Notes: a model not told the origin generated them from the letters alone. A stretch of 64,000 bases of DNA from Streptomyces sp. 71268 (GCF_029392895.1 NZ_CP114200.1:8190501-8254500), one strand, 5' to 3'; positions 43,739 to 52,714 are shown, numbered from the stretch's first letter. Translations and numbers: made by a program.

Positions 43739-46700
43739 CACTTGGCCTCCCTGGTGCTCGCCGGGCGGAGCGCCACCAGCTCCGTCAACTCCGCGTCGGA
43801 CAACTCGGTCAGCGCCGACTCGCCGGACCCGAGCACCGCGTCCGCCAGCTCGCGCTTGCGCTCCAACATGGCCGCGATCCGGTCCTCCACCGTGCCCTCT
43901 GCGATGATGCGGTGCACCTGCACCGGCTGGGTCTGGCCGATGCGGTACGCGCGGTCGGTGGCCTGGGCCTCGACCGCCGGGTTCCACCACCGGTCGTAGT
44001 GCACGACGTGTTCGGCCCGGGTGAGGTTGAGACCGGTGCCGGCGGCCTTGAGGGACAGCAGGAAGACCGGCACCCGCCCGTCCTGGAAGCGGCGGACCAT
44101 CTCCTCGCGACGGGCCACCGGTGTGCCACCGTGCAGGAGTTGGGTGGGCACGCCCCGCGCGGCCAGGTGCCGCTCAAGGAGCCGTGCCATCACCACGTAC
44201 TGCGTGAAGACCAGCACGCTGGCGCCCTCGGCCAGCACGGTGTCCAACAGCTCGTCGAGCAGCTCCAGCTTGCCCGAGCGGCCCTCGATGACCGGGTCGT
44301 CCTCCCGCAGGAACTGCGCCGGGTGGTTGCACACCTGCTTGAGCGAGGTCAGCAGCTTGAGCACCAGACCACGGCGCGCGAAGGCGTCCGCGCCCGCGAT
44401 CTCGGCCAGGGTCTCGCGCACCACCGCCTCGTAGAGCCCGGTCTGTTCCCTGGTCAGCGCCACGGCCCGGTCGGTCTCCGTCTTCGGCGGCAGCTCCGGC
44501 GCGATCCCGGGGTCGGACTTGCGGCGGCGCAGCAGGAACGGGCGGATGAGCCTGCCAAGCCGCTCGGCCGCCGCCGGGTCCCCGCCCTCCACGGCCTGCC
44601 CGTAGCGGGCGCGAAAGCGCGCCAGCGGCCCGAGAAGGCCGGGCGTGGTCCAGTCGAGGATCGCCCACAGCTCGGAGAGGTTGTTCTCCACCGGGGTGCC
44701 GGACAGCGCCACCCGCGCCTTCGCGCCGATGGTGCGCAACTCCCGCGCGGTCGCCGCGTACGGGTTCTTGACGTGCTGCGCCTCGTCGGCGACCACCATG
44801 CCCCAACCCACCTCGGCCAGCCGCGCGGCGTCGCGCCGCATGGTGCCGTAGGTGGTGAGGACGAACGCGCCGTCCGGCACCGCGTCCAGGTCGCGCGCGG
44901 AGCCGTGGAAGCGGCGGACCGGGGTGCCGGGCGCGAAGGTGTTGATCTCCCGCTCCCAGTTGCCGAGCAGCGACGTCGGGCAGACCACGAGCGTGGGCCC
45001 GGCCGCCTCGGGCGCCGTCTGGCGGTGCAGGTGCAGGGCGATCAGCGTGATGGTCTTGCCGAGGCCCATGTCGTCGGCGAGGCAGCCGCCGAGCCCGAGC
45101 GAGGTCATCTGGTGCAGCCAGGCCAACCCGCGCAACTGGTAGTCGCGGAGCGTGGCGGCGAGCGCGGCCGGCTGCGGCACCGGCTCGGCCAGCCCGTCGG
45201 CCGTCTCACCCTTCTCCCCGTGCGCGCCCGCCCCGAGCAGCCGGTCGCGCAGCGCCGCGAGCCAGCCCGTCGCCTCGACCTCCACCTCGGCGCCGGCGAC
45301 CTCGGTCCGCCCGGTCAGCGCGGCGCCGAGGGCGGCGACCGGGGTGACCGTACGGTCCTTGCGTTCGCGGGCGCGGCGGACCACGGCCGGGTCGATGAGC
45401 ACCCACTGGTCGCGCAGCCGCACCACCGGCCGGTTGGCCTCGGCGAGCCGGTCGAGTTCGGCGCGGGTCAGCTCCATGTCGCCGACCGCGAACCGCCAAC
45501 TGAAGTCCAGCAGGGCGGACGCGGAGAGGAAGGTCGGCAGCCCGGAGCCGTCCCGCCCGTACGCGTCGTCGGGCGGGCCGACCACGGCGCGCGCGGTCAG
45601 CTCGCGGGCCAGCTCCCGTGGCCAGTGCACGCGCACGCCTTCGGCCTCCAGCGCGGCCGTCGCCGGACCGAGCAGCTCGCTCACCTCCTCGTCGGCCAGG
45701 TCGAGCGCGTCCGGCACGGCCGCGGAGAGCAGCGGCGCCAGCGGGGCCCAGGCCCGGGCCGCCCGGCGCAACGTCAGCAGCGCGTCCATCCGCGCCCGCG
45801 GCCCCAACTCGGCGGCCAGTCGCGCGTCGCCGCCCCACACCTCGGCGGCGTCGGCCACCAGCGTGGGATCGGTGGCGCTGTGCAACTGGAGCACGGCGCG
45901 GAACCGCGCCCGCGCGCCGTTGTCGTCGGCAGCCGAGTCGGCGTCGCCGGCGGCCCCGGTCGCCGGCCCGTCCGCGACCTCGCTCGCCGTGAGCCCCAGG
46001 ACCTCGACGCGCAGCGAGAGCCGTACCCCCGCGTCGTGCCCGGCGGCGATGCCGGCGGCCCACGCGCGCTGCTCGGGCAGGCGCACGGGCTCGGGCGCGG
46101 CGAAGGCGGGGCTGCCCGCGGCGAGCGCGGCGGCGGGGGAGCGCGGCAGCCCGTCGGCGACCGCGTCGAGGAAGGAGCGCAACAGGTGCTCGGGCTCGGC
46201 CAGCAGCAGATCGCCCGGGTCCATGTCGGGAGCGGCGTCCGGGGAGGGGAGCGGCGCCGCGTGGGCGGCCGGCGGCATGGCCGCGGCCAGTTCGCGTACG
46301 CGCAGCAGGTCCGCCTCGTCCAGCGGGCCGACCCGCCAGGCGTCGTGGTCGGCGGCGCTCAGCCCGGGCAACAGCCGCCCGCGCGCGGCCAGCTGGAGGG
46401 CCAACACCGCGGCGGCGCCCCAGAAGGCGGCCGCGCCGTCGGTGCGCGCGGCCCTGGCCCGGGTGAGCGCCGGCAGCGCGTCGCGTACGGGCAGTACGGT
46501 GGCGCGCACCGTCAGGGCCGCCACGTCCGAGCCCTCCGCGACGAGGACGGTCAACTCGCGGTCAGAGTCAGAGTCAGAGTCAGAGTCGGAGTCGGCGCTG
46601 GCGTCGGAGTCGGCGCCGGCGTCGGCGTCGGGGCTCAGGGGGGCGCGGGAGGGGTCGTCCGGCTGCCAGAAGGCGATCTGGCCGGTACGCGCCGGGTCGC

Positions 46701-46794
46701 CGGGAAGGAAGACCGCCGAGCAGCGGCCGAGCTGGGCGAGTTGCGGGAGCGGCAGGGAGCGGGCTGGGGGAGGTGGGGTCACAGGCTGCTGCAT
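43738..46794 (-). CDS. SNF2-family DEAD/DEAH-box helicase
   Basis: The 1018-residue ATPase has an N-terminal bacterial SNF2-associated region (about 1-520) and a full SNF2 motor: LRDYQLRGLAWLHQM, Walker A DDMGLGKTIT, LVVCPTSLLGNWEREI, DEAQ box VVADEAQHVKN, LSGTPVENNLSELWAILDW, and the C-terminal RecA lobe with FTQYVVMARLL, LLSLKAAGTGLNLT and TDRAYRIGQ. It would translocate on double-stranded DNA. An acidic Asp/Ser repeat sits near residues 55-80. ATG 46794 has GAGGA immediately before it, closer than ideal. It forms an operon with the SWIM protein. Confidence 0.93.
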   Translation of the reverse strand: MQQPVTPPPPARSLPLPQLAQLGRCSAVFLPGDPARTGQIAFWQPDDPSRAPLSPDADAGADSDASADSDSDSDSDSDRELTVLVAEGSDVAALTVRATVLPVRDALPALTRARAARTDGAAAFWGAAAVLALQLAARGRLLPGLSAADHDAWRVGPLDEADLLRVRELAAAMPPAAHAAPLPSPDAAPDMDPGDLLLAEPEHLLRSFLDAVADGLPRSPAAALAAGSPAFAAPEPVRLPEQRAWAAGIAAGHDAGVRLSLRVEVLGLTASEVADGPATGAAGDADSAADDNGARARFRAVLQLHSATDPTLVADAAEVWGGDARLAAELGPRARMDALLTLRRAARAWAPLAPLLSAAVPDALDLADEEVSELLGPATAALEAEGVRVHWPRELARELTARAVVGPPDDAYGRDGSGLPTFLSASALLDFSWRFAVGDMELTRAELDRLAEANRPVVRLRDQWVLIDPAVVRRARERKDRTVTPVAALGAALTGRTEVAGAEVEVEATGWLAALRDRLLGAGAHGEKGETADGLAEPVPQPAALAATLRDYQLRGLAWLHQMTSLGLGGCLADDMGLGKTITLIALHLHRQTAPEAAGPTLVVCPTSLLGNWEREINTFAPGTPVRRFHGSARDLDAVPDGAFVLTTYGTMRRDAARLAEVGWGMVVADEAQHVKNPYAATARELRTIGAKARVALSGTPVENNLSELWAILDWTTPGLLGPLARFRARYGQAVEGGDPAAAERLGRLIRPFLLRRRKSDPGIAPELPPKTETDRAVALTREQTGLYEAVVRETLAEIAGADAFARRGLVLKLLTSLKQVCNHPAQFLREDDPVIEGRSGKLELLDELLDTVLAEGASVLVFTQYVVMARLLERHLAARGVPTQLLHGGTPVARREEMVRRFQDGRVPVFLLSLKAAGTGLNLTRAEHVVHYDRWWNPAVEAQATDRAYRIGQTQPVQVHRIIAEGTVEDRIAAMLERKRELADAVLGSGESALTELSDAELTELVALRPASTREAK
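46562..46632. repeat. Hexamer microsatellite encoding an Asp-Ser run in the SNF2 helicase
   Basis: TCAGAG is repeated about four times and grades into TCGGAG and GTCGGC units, encoding on the minus strand an acidic Asp-Ser/Asp-Ala stretch in the helicase N-terminal region. Repeat number could change by slippage in multiples of two residues without a frameshift. Confidence 0.8.
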
Positions 46795-47162
46795 TCCTCA
46801 AATTTGACTAGTGAACGCCGATGGCGGCCGAGGATAGCGGACGCCGCACGCCCGCGGGCCGTCGCGCGCAGTGAGGAATCCCACGTCGCCCCGGCTCCCG
46901 TTCCGTGCCCCGCGAACGCGGCGCCGACTGCGCCCCGGCCCACCGGGCGCACGCCTGTGGCGTGCGCCGATGCCGATCCAACGCTCCGACGCGGGGCCCG
47001 GGGGTGTTGCTAGCACCCCCTTGGGCCACGGGGCGTGGCCCCCGCACGGGCCGGGGGCGTCCGCCATGGTCGTGTGCGGTCCGTAGCGCATAGCTTCCCC
47101 AGGTCAGACCCCGTACGGCATGCGGTCGCACGGGGATCGTCACAGCGCACCGGAGACGCCCC
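46795..47162. promoter_or_regulatory. Divergent region between helicase and desaturase with two hairpins
   Basis: This 368-base gap holds two consecutive inverted repeats: GGGGGTG (47000-47006) with CACCCCC (47014-47020), whose loop contains an inner GCTAGC-type symmetry, and GGCCAC (47024-47029) with GTGGCC (47035-47040). No coding frame is convincing. They may be regulatory structures or an old terminator; promoters for both flanking genes must lie here. Confidence 0.4.
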
Positions 47163-48245
47163 ATGTCACAGGCCACCGCCGCAGTTCCCCTCGCCCCGCT
47201 CGGCGGTGCCCGCCCGCCCACCGCGGGCAGCGACTTCGCGCCCCTGCTGCGCGAGGTACGGGCGGCCGGTCTGCTGGAGCGGCGCACCGGCTGGTACGTG
47301 GCGCGGATAGGCGGCAACCTGCTGGCGCTGGCGGCCGTCGTGGCCGCGGTCGCGCTGGTCGGAGACTCGTGGTGGGTGGTGGCCCTCGCCGTGCCCGCGG
47401 CCGTCTTCTGGGCCCGCAGCGCCTTCGTCGGGCACGACGCCGGACACGCCCAGATCACCGCCGACCGCCGCGTCAGCGCGGTGATCGGCCTCGTCCACGG
47501 CAACCTGTTCCTCGGCATGAGCCGGGCCTGGTGGAACGACAAGCACAACCGACACCACGCCAACCCCAACCACATCGACAAGGACCCCGACGTCGCGGTC
47601 GGCGCCCTCGTCTGGACCCGGCACCAGGCCGCGCTCCGCCAGGGCTTCACCCGCTGGCTCACCCGCCACCAGGCGCGGCTGTTCTTCCCGATGCTGCTTC
47701 TCGAAGGGCTCAACCTCAAGGTCTCCGGCCTGCGCGACCTGCGCCGCCAGGAGCCGCGCGAGCGCGTCGTGGAGGCGTCACTGCTGGCCGCGCACTACCT
47801 CTGCTACGTCGGGTTCCTGCTGGCCGTACTCTCCCCGGGCAAGGCGGCCGTCTTCGCCCTCGTCCACCACGCGCTCTTCGGCCTCTACCTGGGCATGGCC
47901 TTCGCCCCCGGCCACAAGGGCATGGACATGCCCGACCCGCGACACGACCGCTGGGGCCACCTCAAGCGCCAGGTCGTCACCTCGCGCAACATACGCGGCG
48001 GCCGGGCCACCGACTGGCTGCTCGGCGGCCTGAACTACCAGATCGAGCACCACCTCTTCCCCAGCATGGCCCGCCCCCACCTGCCGCTCGCCCAGCCCCT
48101 GGTCAGGGCGCACTGCGCACGGCTCGGCCTGCCGTACACCGAGACCGGCCTCGTCGCCTCCTACGCCTGGGCCCTACGCCACATGCACGACGTCGGCGCC
48201 CCGCTCCGCCAGCCCGTGGAACGAGCCGCGCCCGACAACCGTTGA
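47163..48245 (+). CDS. Membrane fatty acid desaturase
   Basis: The 360-residue integral membrane enzyme has the three histidine boxes that bind the di-iron centre: GHDAGH (His91, His95), HNRHH (His128, His131, His132) and QIEHH (His296, His297). Two pairs of hydrophobic segments lie between them (LLALAAVVAAVALVGDSWWV; LLAAHYLCYVGFLLAVL). The QIEHH form and overall spacing match acyl-lipid desaturases of actinobacteria that adjust membrane fluidity. The upstream divergent region may hold temperature- or lipid-responsive control. A small membrane-protein gene follows 43 bases later. Confidence 0.92.
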   Translation: MSQATAAVPLAPLGGARPPTAGSDFAPLLREVRAAGLLERRTGWYVARIGGNLLALAAVVAAVALVGDSWWVVALAVPAAVFWARSAFVGHDAGHAQITADRRVSAVIGLVHGNLFLGMSRAWWNDKHNRHHANPNHIDKDPDVAVGALVWTRHQAALRQGFTRWLTRHQARLFFPMLLLEGLNLKVSGLRDLRRQEPRERVVEASLLAAHYLCYVGFLLAVLSPGKAAVFALVHHALFGLYLGMAFAPGHKGMDMPDPRHDRWGHLKRQVVTSRNIRGGRATDWLLGGLNYQIEHHLFPSMARPHLPLAQPLVRAHCARLGLPYTETGLVASYAWALRHMHDVGAPLRQPVERAAPDNR

Positions 48246-48288
48246 CAGGATGGAGAGAGCGGCACACGCGCAGGAGGAGGCGGAGACG

Positions 48289-48471
48289 ATGTCGAACCGT
48301 GCGAAGGTCGCCGTTGGCGGAGTGGTGACGGGAGTGGTGCTGCTGTGGCTGCTCCCGAACTGGTTGGCGTTCCTGGTCATGATCGGTGTCCCGGTCGGCG
48401 CCTACCTCCTGCTCGACTCCTCACAGCGGACCCGGCTGCGCCGCGCCTCGCGCAAGCAACTGGGCCGCTGA
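48289..48471 (+). CDS. Small membrane protein (60 residues)
   Basis: The product begins MSNRAKVAVGGVVTGVVLLW and continues LLPNWLAFLVMIGVPVGAYL, giving two closely spaced membrane segments or a helical hairpin, then a basic tail (RTRLRRASRKQLGR). The region before ATG 48289 is purine-rich (AGGAGGAGGCGGAG), a strong ribosome site. I recognise no named family, though small conserved membrane proteins of this sort are widespread in Streptomyces. It may be co-transcribed with the desaturase. Confidence 0.7.
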   Translation: MSNRAKVAVGGVVTGVVLLWLLPNWLAFLVMIGVPVGAYLLLDSSQRTRLRRASRKQLGR

Positions 48472-48577
48472 CCAGCGCCGCAGCCCCCGGACCCAGCCGA
48501 CGAGGCATGGTTTCAAGGGGCAACGAATGCCAGAATGCCGGGGCGAGCCACGGTCACGAGGGAAGGAGCGTGCCGGC

Positions 48578-49120
48578 ATGGGTGCGACGGTCATAGCGGT
48601 GTGCAGTGACGACCAGCACGCGTTCAGCAAGCCCGTACGGGAGGAGGTCACCCTGCTCGCCGGGCTGGGCGTGGCAGGCGACGCCCACCTGGGCCTCACC
48701 GTCCAGCACCGCTCCCGCGTCGCCCAGGACCCCACCCAGCCCAACCTGCGCCAGGTCCACCTGCTCCAGTCGGAGCTGTTCCCCGACCTGGCGGCGGCCG
48801 GCTTCACCGTACGACCGGGCGATCTCGGCGAGAACGTCACCACGGGCGGCGTCGACCTCCTCGGCCTGCCGGCGGGCACCCTGCTGCGCCTCGGGGCGAC
48901 GGCCGTCGTCGAGGTGACGGGGTTGCGCAACCCGTGCCGGCAGATCGACCGCTTCTCCGACGGGCTGCTGAAACAGGTCGTGGGCCGGGACGCGGACGGG
49001 CAGGTCGTCCGTAAGGCCGGCGTCATGAGCATCGTCCGCGAGGGCGGAGCGGTCCGCCCGGGCGACGTCATCCGCGTGGAACTCCCGGTCGGCCCGCACC
49101 GCCCCCTGGAGCGCGTGTAG
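48578..49120 (+). CDS. MOSC-domain protein
   Basis: The 180-residue protein is a single MOSC (Moco sulfurase C-terminal) domain: SKPVREEVTLLAGLGVAGDA, QVHLLQSELFPDLAAAGF, RPGDLGENVTTGGVDLLGLP, VTGLRNPCRQID with the conserved Cys, and VRKAGVMSIVREGG. MOSC proteins bind molybdenum cofactor or carry sulfur-type chemistry and include N-hydroxylated-substrate reductases. No other molybdenum-related gene is nearby. ATG 48578 is used; GGAAGGAG is about ten bases upstream. Confidence 0.92.
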   Translation: MGATVIAVCSDDQHAFSKPVREEVTLLAGLGVAGDAHLGLTVQHRSRVAQDPTQPNLRQVHLLQSELFPDLAAAGFTVRPGDLGENVTTGGVDLLGLPAGTLLRLGATAVVEVTGLRNPCRQIDRFSDGLLKQVVGRDADGQVVRKAGVMSIVREGGAVRPGDVIRVELPVGPHRPLERV

Positions 49121-49152
49121 CGCCCCAGCCCCGGGCCCCGCGCACATGGCGC

Positions 49153-50064
49153 CTACGCCGAACGCGCGGCCAGGGCATCCAACGCGGCCAGCAGGCGGGG
49201 CAACTCCGGGCCACGCCCCACCGGAAGGACCTCGCCCGGTTCCTCGTCCAACAGGACGAACGCGATGTCGTCGGTCCTGGCCACCAGGCTCCACCCCGGC
49301 CCGTCCGCGCGCAGGGTGCGCGCCTGGCCCGACGCGTACGCCGAGCGCACTCGCCCCGGCGGCGGGGGAGTGTCGAGGTAGCCATGAGCCTCGCGCAACA
49401 CCCGCCGCACGCCGGCGTGACCCGGCGCGGCGTCCCCGCTTTCCGTGCGCCCGGTGTGCGACGACGGGTCGGCGAACGCGGCGTCGGGGACCTCATCCGG
49501 GGCCGCGTGAGGCCCGGCCGCCTCGGGGGCCGCGCCAGCGCCCGCGCCGGGCTGGACGAACGTGACGTCGTCGCCGACCCGCTCCCGCCACTCCGCCCAC
49601 CGCAGCGCGATCTCGTCCGCGCCCAACCGCCGTTGGGCCGGCCCCCAGCGTGCGCAGTCCGGTGGGCAGAGTGGCGGTCGGACCAGCCCGTCGGGGCCCG
49701 GCTCGGGAGCGGGATCGTGCGGCGCCGGTACGCCCGGCGCCGCCACCGCGACCGCGAGCGGCCAGCCGGGCAGCGCGGTCACGACGCTGCGCTCACCCGG
49801 CGTCAGGTCGTAGTCCATGCCGCAGTCCCAGGCCGCGAGCGCGCAGGCGACCAGCGACACGTCGTCGGTGACCACGGTCCAGCGCGCGCCCGCACCGTCC
49901 TGGCCGAGCACCAGACCGTAGCCGTCGGGCCGGGGCGCGAGGCCGAGGGCCTGGCACACCTGCGGGTAGTCGTCCCCGAGGACACCGGGAAACCGCGCCG
50001 GTGTGAGCAGCACCGCGGTCAGCACGTACAGCGCCTCGTCGCCCGCCTCGTCCGTCGTCACCAC
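49153..50064 (-). CDS. Hypothetical protein with two similar ends
   Basis: I do not recognise this 303-residue protein. It is acidic and Pro/Ala-rich in the middle (about 115-215). The N-terminal part (ALYVLTAVLLTPARFPGVLG; GLVLGQDGAGARWTVVTDDV; CALAAWDCGMDYDLTPGERS) and the C-terminal part (QARTLRADGPGWSLVARTDD; AFVLLDEEPGEVLPVG; LLAALDALAARSA) both look like small alpha-beta domains, possibly related to each other. No signal peptide or membrane helix is visible. GTG 50064 has GGGAGG seven bases upstream. It converges on the MOSC gene. Confidence 0.65.
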   Translation of the reverse strand: MVTTDEAGDEALYVLTAVLLTPARFPGVLGDDYPQVCQALGLAPRPDGYGLVLGQDGAGARWTVVTDDVSLVACALAAWDCGMDYDLTPGERSVVTALPGWPLAVAVAAPGVPAPHDPAPEPGPDGLVRPPLCPPDCARWGPAQRRLGADEIALRWAEWRERVGDDVTFVQPGAGAGAAPEAAGPHAAPDEVPDAAFADPSSHTGRTESGDAAPGHAGVRRVLREAHGYLDTPPPPGRVRSAYASGQARTLRADGPGWSLVARTDDIAFVLLDEEPGEVLPVGRGPELPRLLAALDALAARSA

Positions 50065-50508
50065 CGCAGCCTCCCTGCCCCGCCGTTGCCCTGCGGGCGC
50101 ACCCTAACCAGCGAGTAACCACGGAGTCGATACCCTCGACGCGACCCGTACGCTCCTCACGGCGCCCCGCCTACCCGCCGGGCCGATGGAGAGCGCTCCC
50201 ACCGCGGAGGGCAGCCCTCCGCACCATCCGTGAGGGCCGTTCCGCCGACCGGGAACCCCGCGTCGGTCGCCGCATGGACACCGCACGTACCGCCGATCCG
50301 GCGCCCCTTGCCAGGCGTCTGGCGCACTGTGGTCAACCACGCCACTCGACCGCCCCGAAACGAACCTTCGGAGCGGTCGACGGATCAATTCCGATCACCC
50401 GCGCTCCCCGGCCGTACGGCTCTGCCGCATTCCACCCGGCGCCCCTACAGTTGAAGACCGGGCGGCCCGGAAAACACCCCTGTGGATCAGCGAAGGGAAG
50501 CCGGCGAC
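50065..50508. promoter_or_regulatory. Divergent region with LacI/CebR-like box and hairpin
   Basis: In this 444-base gap, 50188-50201 reads GGAGAGCGCTCCCA, matching 12 of 14 bases of the CebR-type LacI operator TGGGAGCGCTCCCA. Next to it, GCGGAGGG (50204-50211) pairs with CCCTCCGC (50215-50222). No gene is convincing here. Both flanking genes are read outward, so either could be controlled from this region. Confidence 0.4.
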
Positions 50509-51465
50509 ATGCGGCGATACGACTGGCTACGAGAAATCCAGCGCCTCGATCCAGAGCGGGACTTCCTCCGCATCTACCGCATCACCGCGACACACGAGTT
50601 TCCCTGGGACATCACCAGGGCGCTCGAACTGGCTCTCTTCCGCACCTACGCGGTGCCGAGCGTCGGTGGCCTGCTGGCCAGGACCGGGGAATTCACCGAA
50701 CGCACCCAGAAGCGCTACGACGACACGGCGCTGCTGCTCGACGCGGTGCTGGAACACGGATTCGCCGACGCCCGGGGGCGCACAGCCATCCGGCGCATGA
50801 ACCAGATGCACGGCTCGTACGACATCACCAACGACGACATGCGTTACGTACTCAGCACCTTTGTCGTCGTACCCAAACGCTGGCTGGACGCGTACGGATG
50901 GCGACGCCTTTGCGAACACGAGAAGCAGGCGTCAGCGCAGTACTTCCGCACCCTCGGCCGCCACATGGGTATCACCGGAATTCCCGCCACGTACGGGGAT
51001 TTCGAGCGCTGTCTCGACCAGTACGAGGCGGCCAACTTCGGCTGGGACGAGGGCGGCAGAAGCGTGGCCGACGCCACCCGCGAACTGATGGCCTCCTGGT
51101 ATCCGCGACCGTTCGCACCACTCGCGAAGGCGGCGAGCCTGGCCCTGCTCGACGCACCGCTGCGGCGCGCCTTCCGCTATCCGGACCCCGGGCCTTTGGT
51201 CACCGCGACCGTGCGGGGCGCGCTGCGGCTGCGCGGCAGAGCGGTCCGGCTCCTGCCTCCGCGCCGTCAACCCCACTACGCCCGGCAGAACTCCCAGATC
51301 AAGGGCTACCCACTCGGCTACGCAGTGGCCGAACTCGGCACCTTCCCCACCGGCCCCGGCACCCGCACACCGCGCTCTCGCACCGCGCGCCCCGCCCTCA
51401 CCCCCGGCTGCCCGCTGAACCACGCGAAACCCACACCCACCGCGGGCCCGCCGCAGCGCGACTGA
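50509..51465 (+). CDS. MpaB/DUF2236-type oxygenase family protein
   Basis: The 318-residue protein matches the oxygenase MpaB family (related to latex-clearing haem oxygenases): RRYDWLREIQRLDPERDFLR, ITATHEFPWDITRALELALF, RTYAVPSVGGLLARTGEFTE, RMNQMHGSYDITNDDMRYVL and STFVVVPKRWLDAYGWRRL. Conserved His and Arg residues of these motifs are present; members bind b-type haem. The C-terminal 60 residues are Pro/Arg/Thr-rich and probably disordered. ATG 50509 follows AGGGAAG at nine bases; GTG 50482 in frame is less likely. Confidence 0.82.
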   Translation: MRRYDWLREIQRLDPERDFLRIYRITATHEFPWDITRALELALFRTYAVPSVGGLLARTGEFTERTQKRYDDTALLLDAVLEHGFADARGRTAIRRMNQMHGSYDITNDDMRYVLSTFVVVPKRWLDAYGWRRLCEHEKQASAQYFRTLGRHMGITGIPATYGDFERCLDQYEAANFGWDEGGRSVADATRELMASWYPRPFAPLAKAASLALLDAPLRRAFRYPDPGPLVTATVRGALRLRGRAVRLLPPRRQPHYARQNSQIKGYPLGYAVAELGTFPTGPGTRTPRSRTARPALTPGCPLNHAKPTPTAGPPQRD

Positions 51466-52196
51466 AGCAGTCCCCCGTGGCGGCCACGCTCAGGTCGTAC
51501 GCCACGGCAGGGCGACGACGGCGAGCACGGCCACCCGGTCTCACCCGACCCGCGACGACTGCCTAAGCGACGTGAGCGGCGGCGCCAGCGACACCATCTC
51601 TCACTCTCAGCTCTAGGGTGAGACTTTGCCGCTGCGGCGACGCTGTCCGACCCTTCTCCGGGGCCGCTCATGTAACGCCACCCTGGTGGGCGCGGGAGGC
51701 TGTGTCATCGGGTGCGGCCGCACCAACCCTCGCCCGCGGGCGGGCAGCAACCCTCGCCCGCTAGCGGGCATCGGCACCCCGCTGTGGTGTCCACACCCCG
51801 CACGAGTGCTCACCCAACGTGATTCCCGGCGGGGTATGCGCGCGGCACCCCCCGGTCGGGGCTACGAGGGCCGGGGGCCGTGGCGAGGCGGATGCTCGCC
51901 TTTGCACCGAACGATCGGGCGTCCAGACAACCCTTTTCCATGTCCTGACGACAGGTCACCTTTTGGGCCGCGCACGTACCTCACCGTTGCCCAATGACGA
52001 AGCGTCCGGCCGGCGCGCGTGCCTGACGGTGGGGGAGGCGTGCCACTGATCCGTTGCCATCTGCTCAACCGCGTCTTCATTGTGTGTCAGGGTGAGGACA
52101 AGGGCGGTCTAAAGCCAAGGCCGGGTTGCCGAGACGGCGGCGGTGAGCAAGGCTGGCACGGCAGTTACGGGGAATGCCGTACGGGGAGGCGAGGGC
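51466..52196. other. 731-base gene-free region with tandem palindromic repeat
   Basis: I see no convincing gene or tRNA here. The notable structure is a direct repeat, CAACCCTCGCCCGC at 51724-51737 and 51748-51761 (24-base period), each copy running into a palindrome (GCCCGCGGGC, 51732-51741; GCCCGCTAGCGGGC, 51756-51769). The right part should contain the promoter of the roadblock gene; plus-strand frames across it look like chance. Confidence 0.5.
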
Positions 52197-52607
52197 ATGG
52201 CACTGACCAAGGGGCTCGACTGGCTGCTGGACGACCTGACCACGCGGATCGAGCACATCCGGCACGCCTTGGTGCTGTCCAACGACGGTCTGGTGACCGG
52301 GGCGAGCGCGTCGCTCATCCGGGAGGACGCGGAGCACCTGGCCGCCGTGGCATCGGGCCTGCACAGTCTCGCCAAGGGCTCTGGCCATCATTTTCGGACA
52401 GGTCATGTGCGCCAGGTCATGGTCGAGTTCGAGGAGGGCGTGCTCTTCGTGACGGCGGCCGGCGACGGCAGTTGTCTGTGCGTGCTCAGCCACGAAGAGG
52501 CGGATGTGGGCCAGATCGCCTACGAGATGGCGCTTCTCGTCAATCGTGTGGGTGAGCATCTCGGCGTCGAGGTGCGTCAGCAAAGCGGCGCCCCGGGCGG
52601 CGCCTGA
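52197..52607 (+). CDS. Roadblock/LC7-domain protein
   Basis: The 136-residue protein is a roadblock/LC7 domain: LDWLLDDLTTRIEHIRHALV, LSNDGLVTGASASLIREDAE, HLAAVASGLHSLAKGSG, QVMVEFEEGVLFVTAAGDGS and LCVLSHEEADVGQIAYEMAL. In Streptomyces such proteins (CvnB) normally sit in conservons with a sensor-kinase-like CvnA, a DUF742 CvnC and a small GTPase CvnD. None of those is here; the next gene is DUF6397. The ATG at 52197 has a GGGGAGG site. Roadblock proteins dimerise and regulate partner GTPases. Confidence 0.9.
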   Translation: MALTKGLDWLLDDLTTRIEHIRHALVLSNDGLVTGASASLIREDAEHLAAVASGLHSLAKGSGHHFRTGHVRQVMVEFEEGVLFVTAAGDGSCLCVLSHEEADVGQIAYEMALLVNRVGEHLGVEVRQQSGAPGGA

Positions 52608-52714
52608 GCTTTCCGTCGCCGACCACACGCAGGTTATCCACAGGCTCACCGCGCACGGCCTCTCCAGGGCTATGGTCGTCACTGTCAGTGATCGATCGAT
52701 GGGGGAGAGGCATC

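Noticed and set aside
43912..47013. 1033-codon plus-strand open frame
   Set aside because: It mirrors the SNF2 helicase gene; the motifs all lie on the minus strand and the plus product is a Gly/Arg/Gln-rich shadow.
51626..51997. 123-codon plus-strand frame in the long gene-free region
   Set aside because: Composition is Arg/Pro/Gly/Cys-rich without domain pattern, it crosses the palindromic repeat, and no ribosome site supports it.
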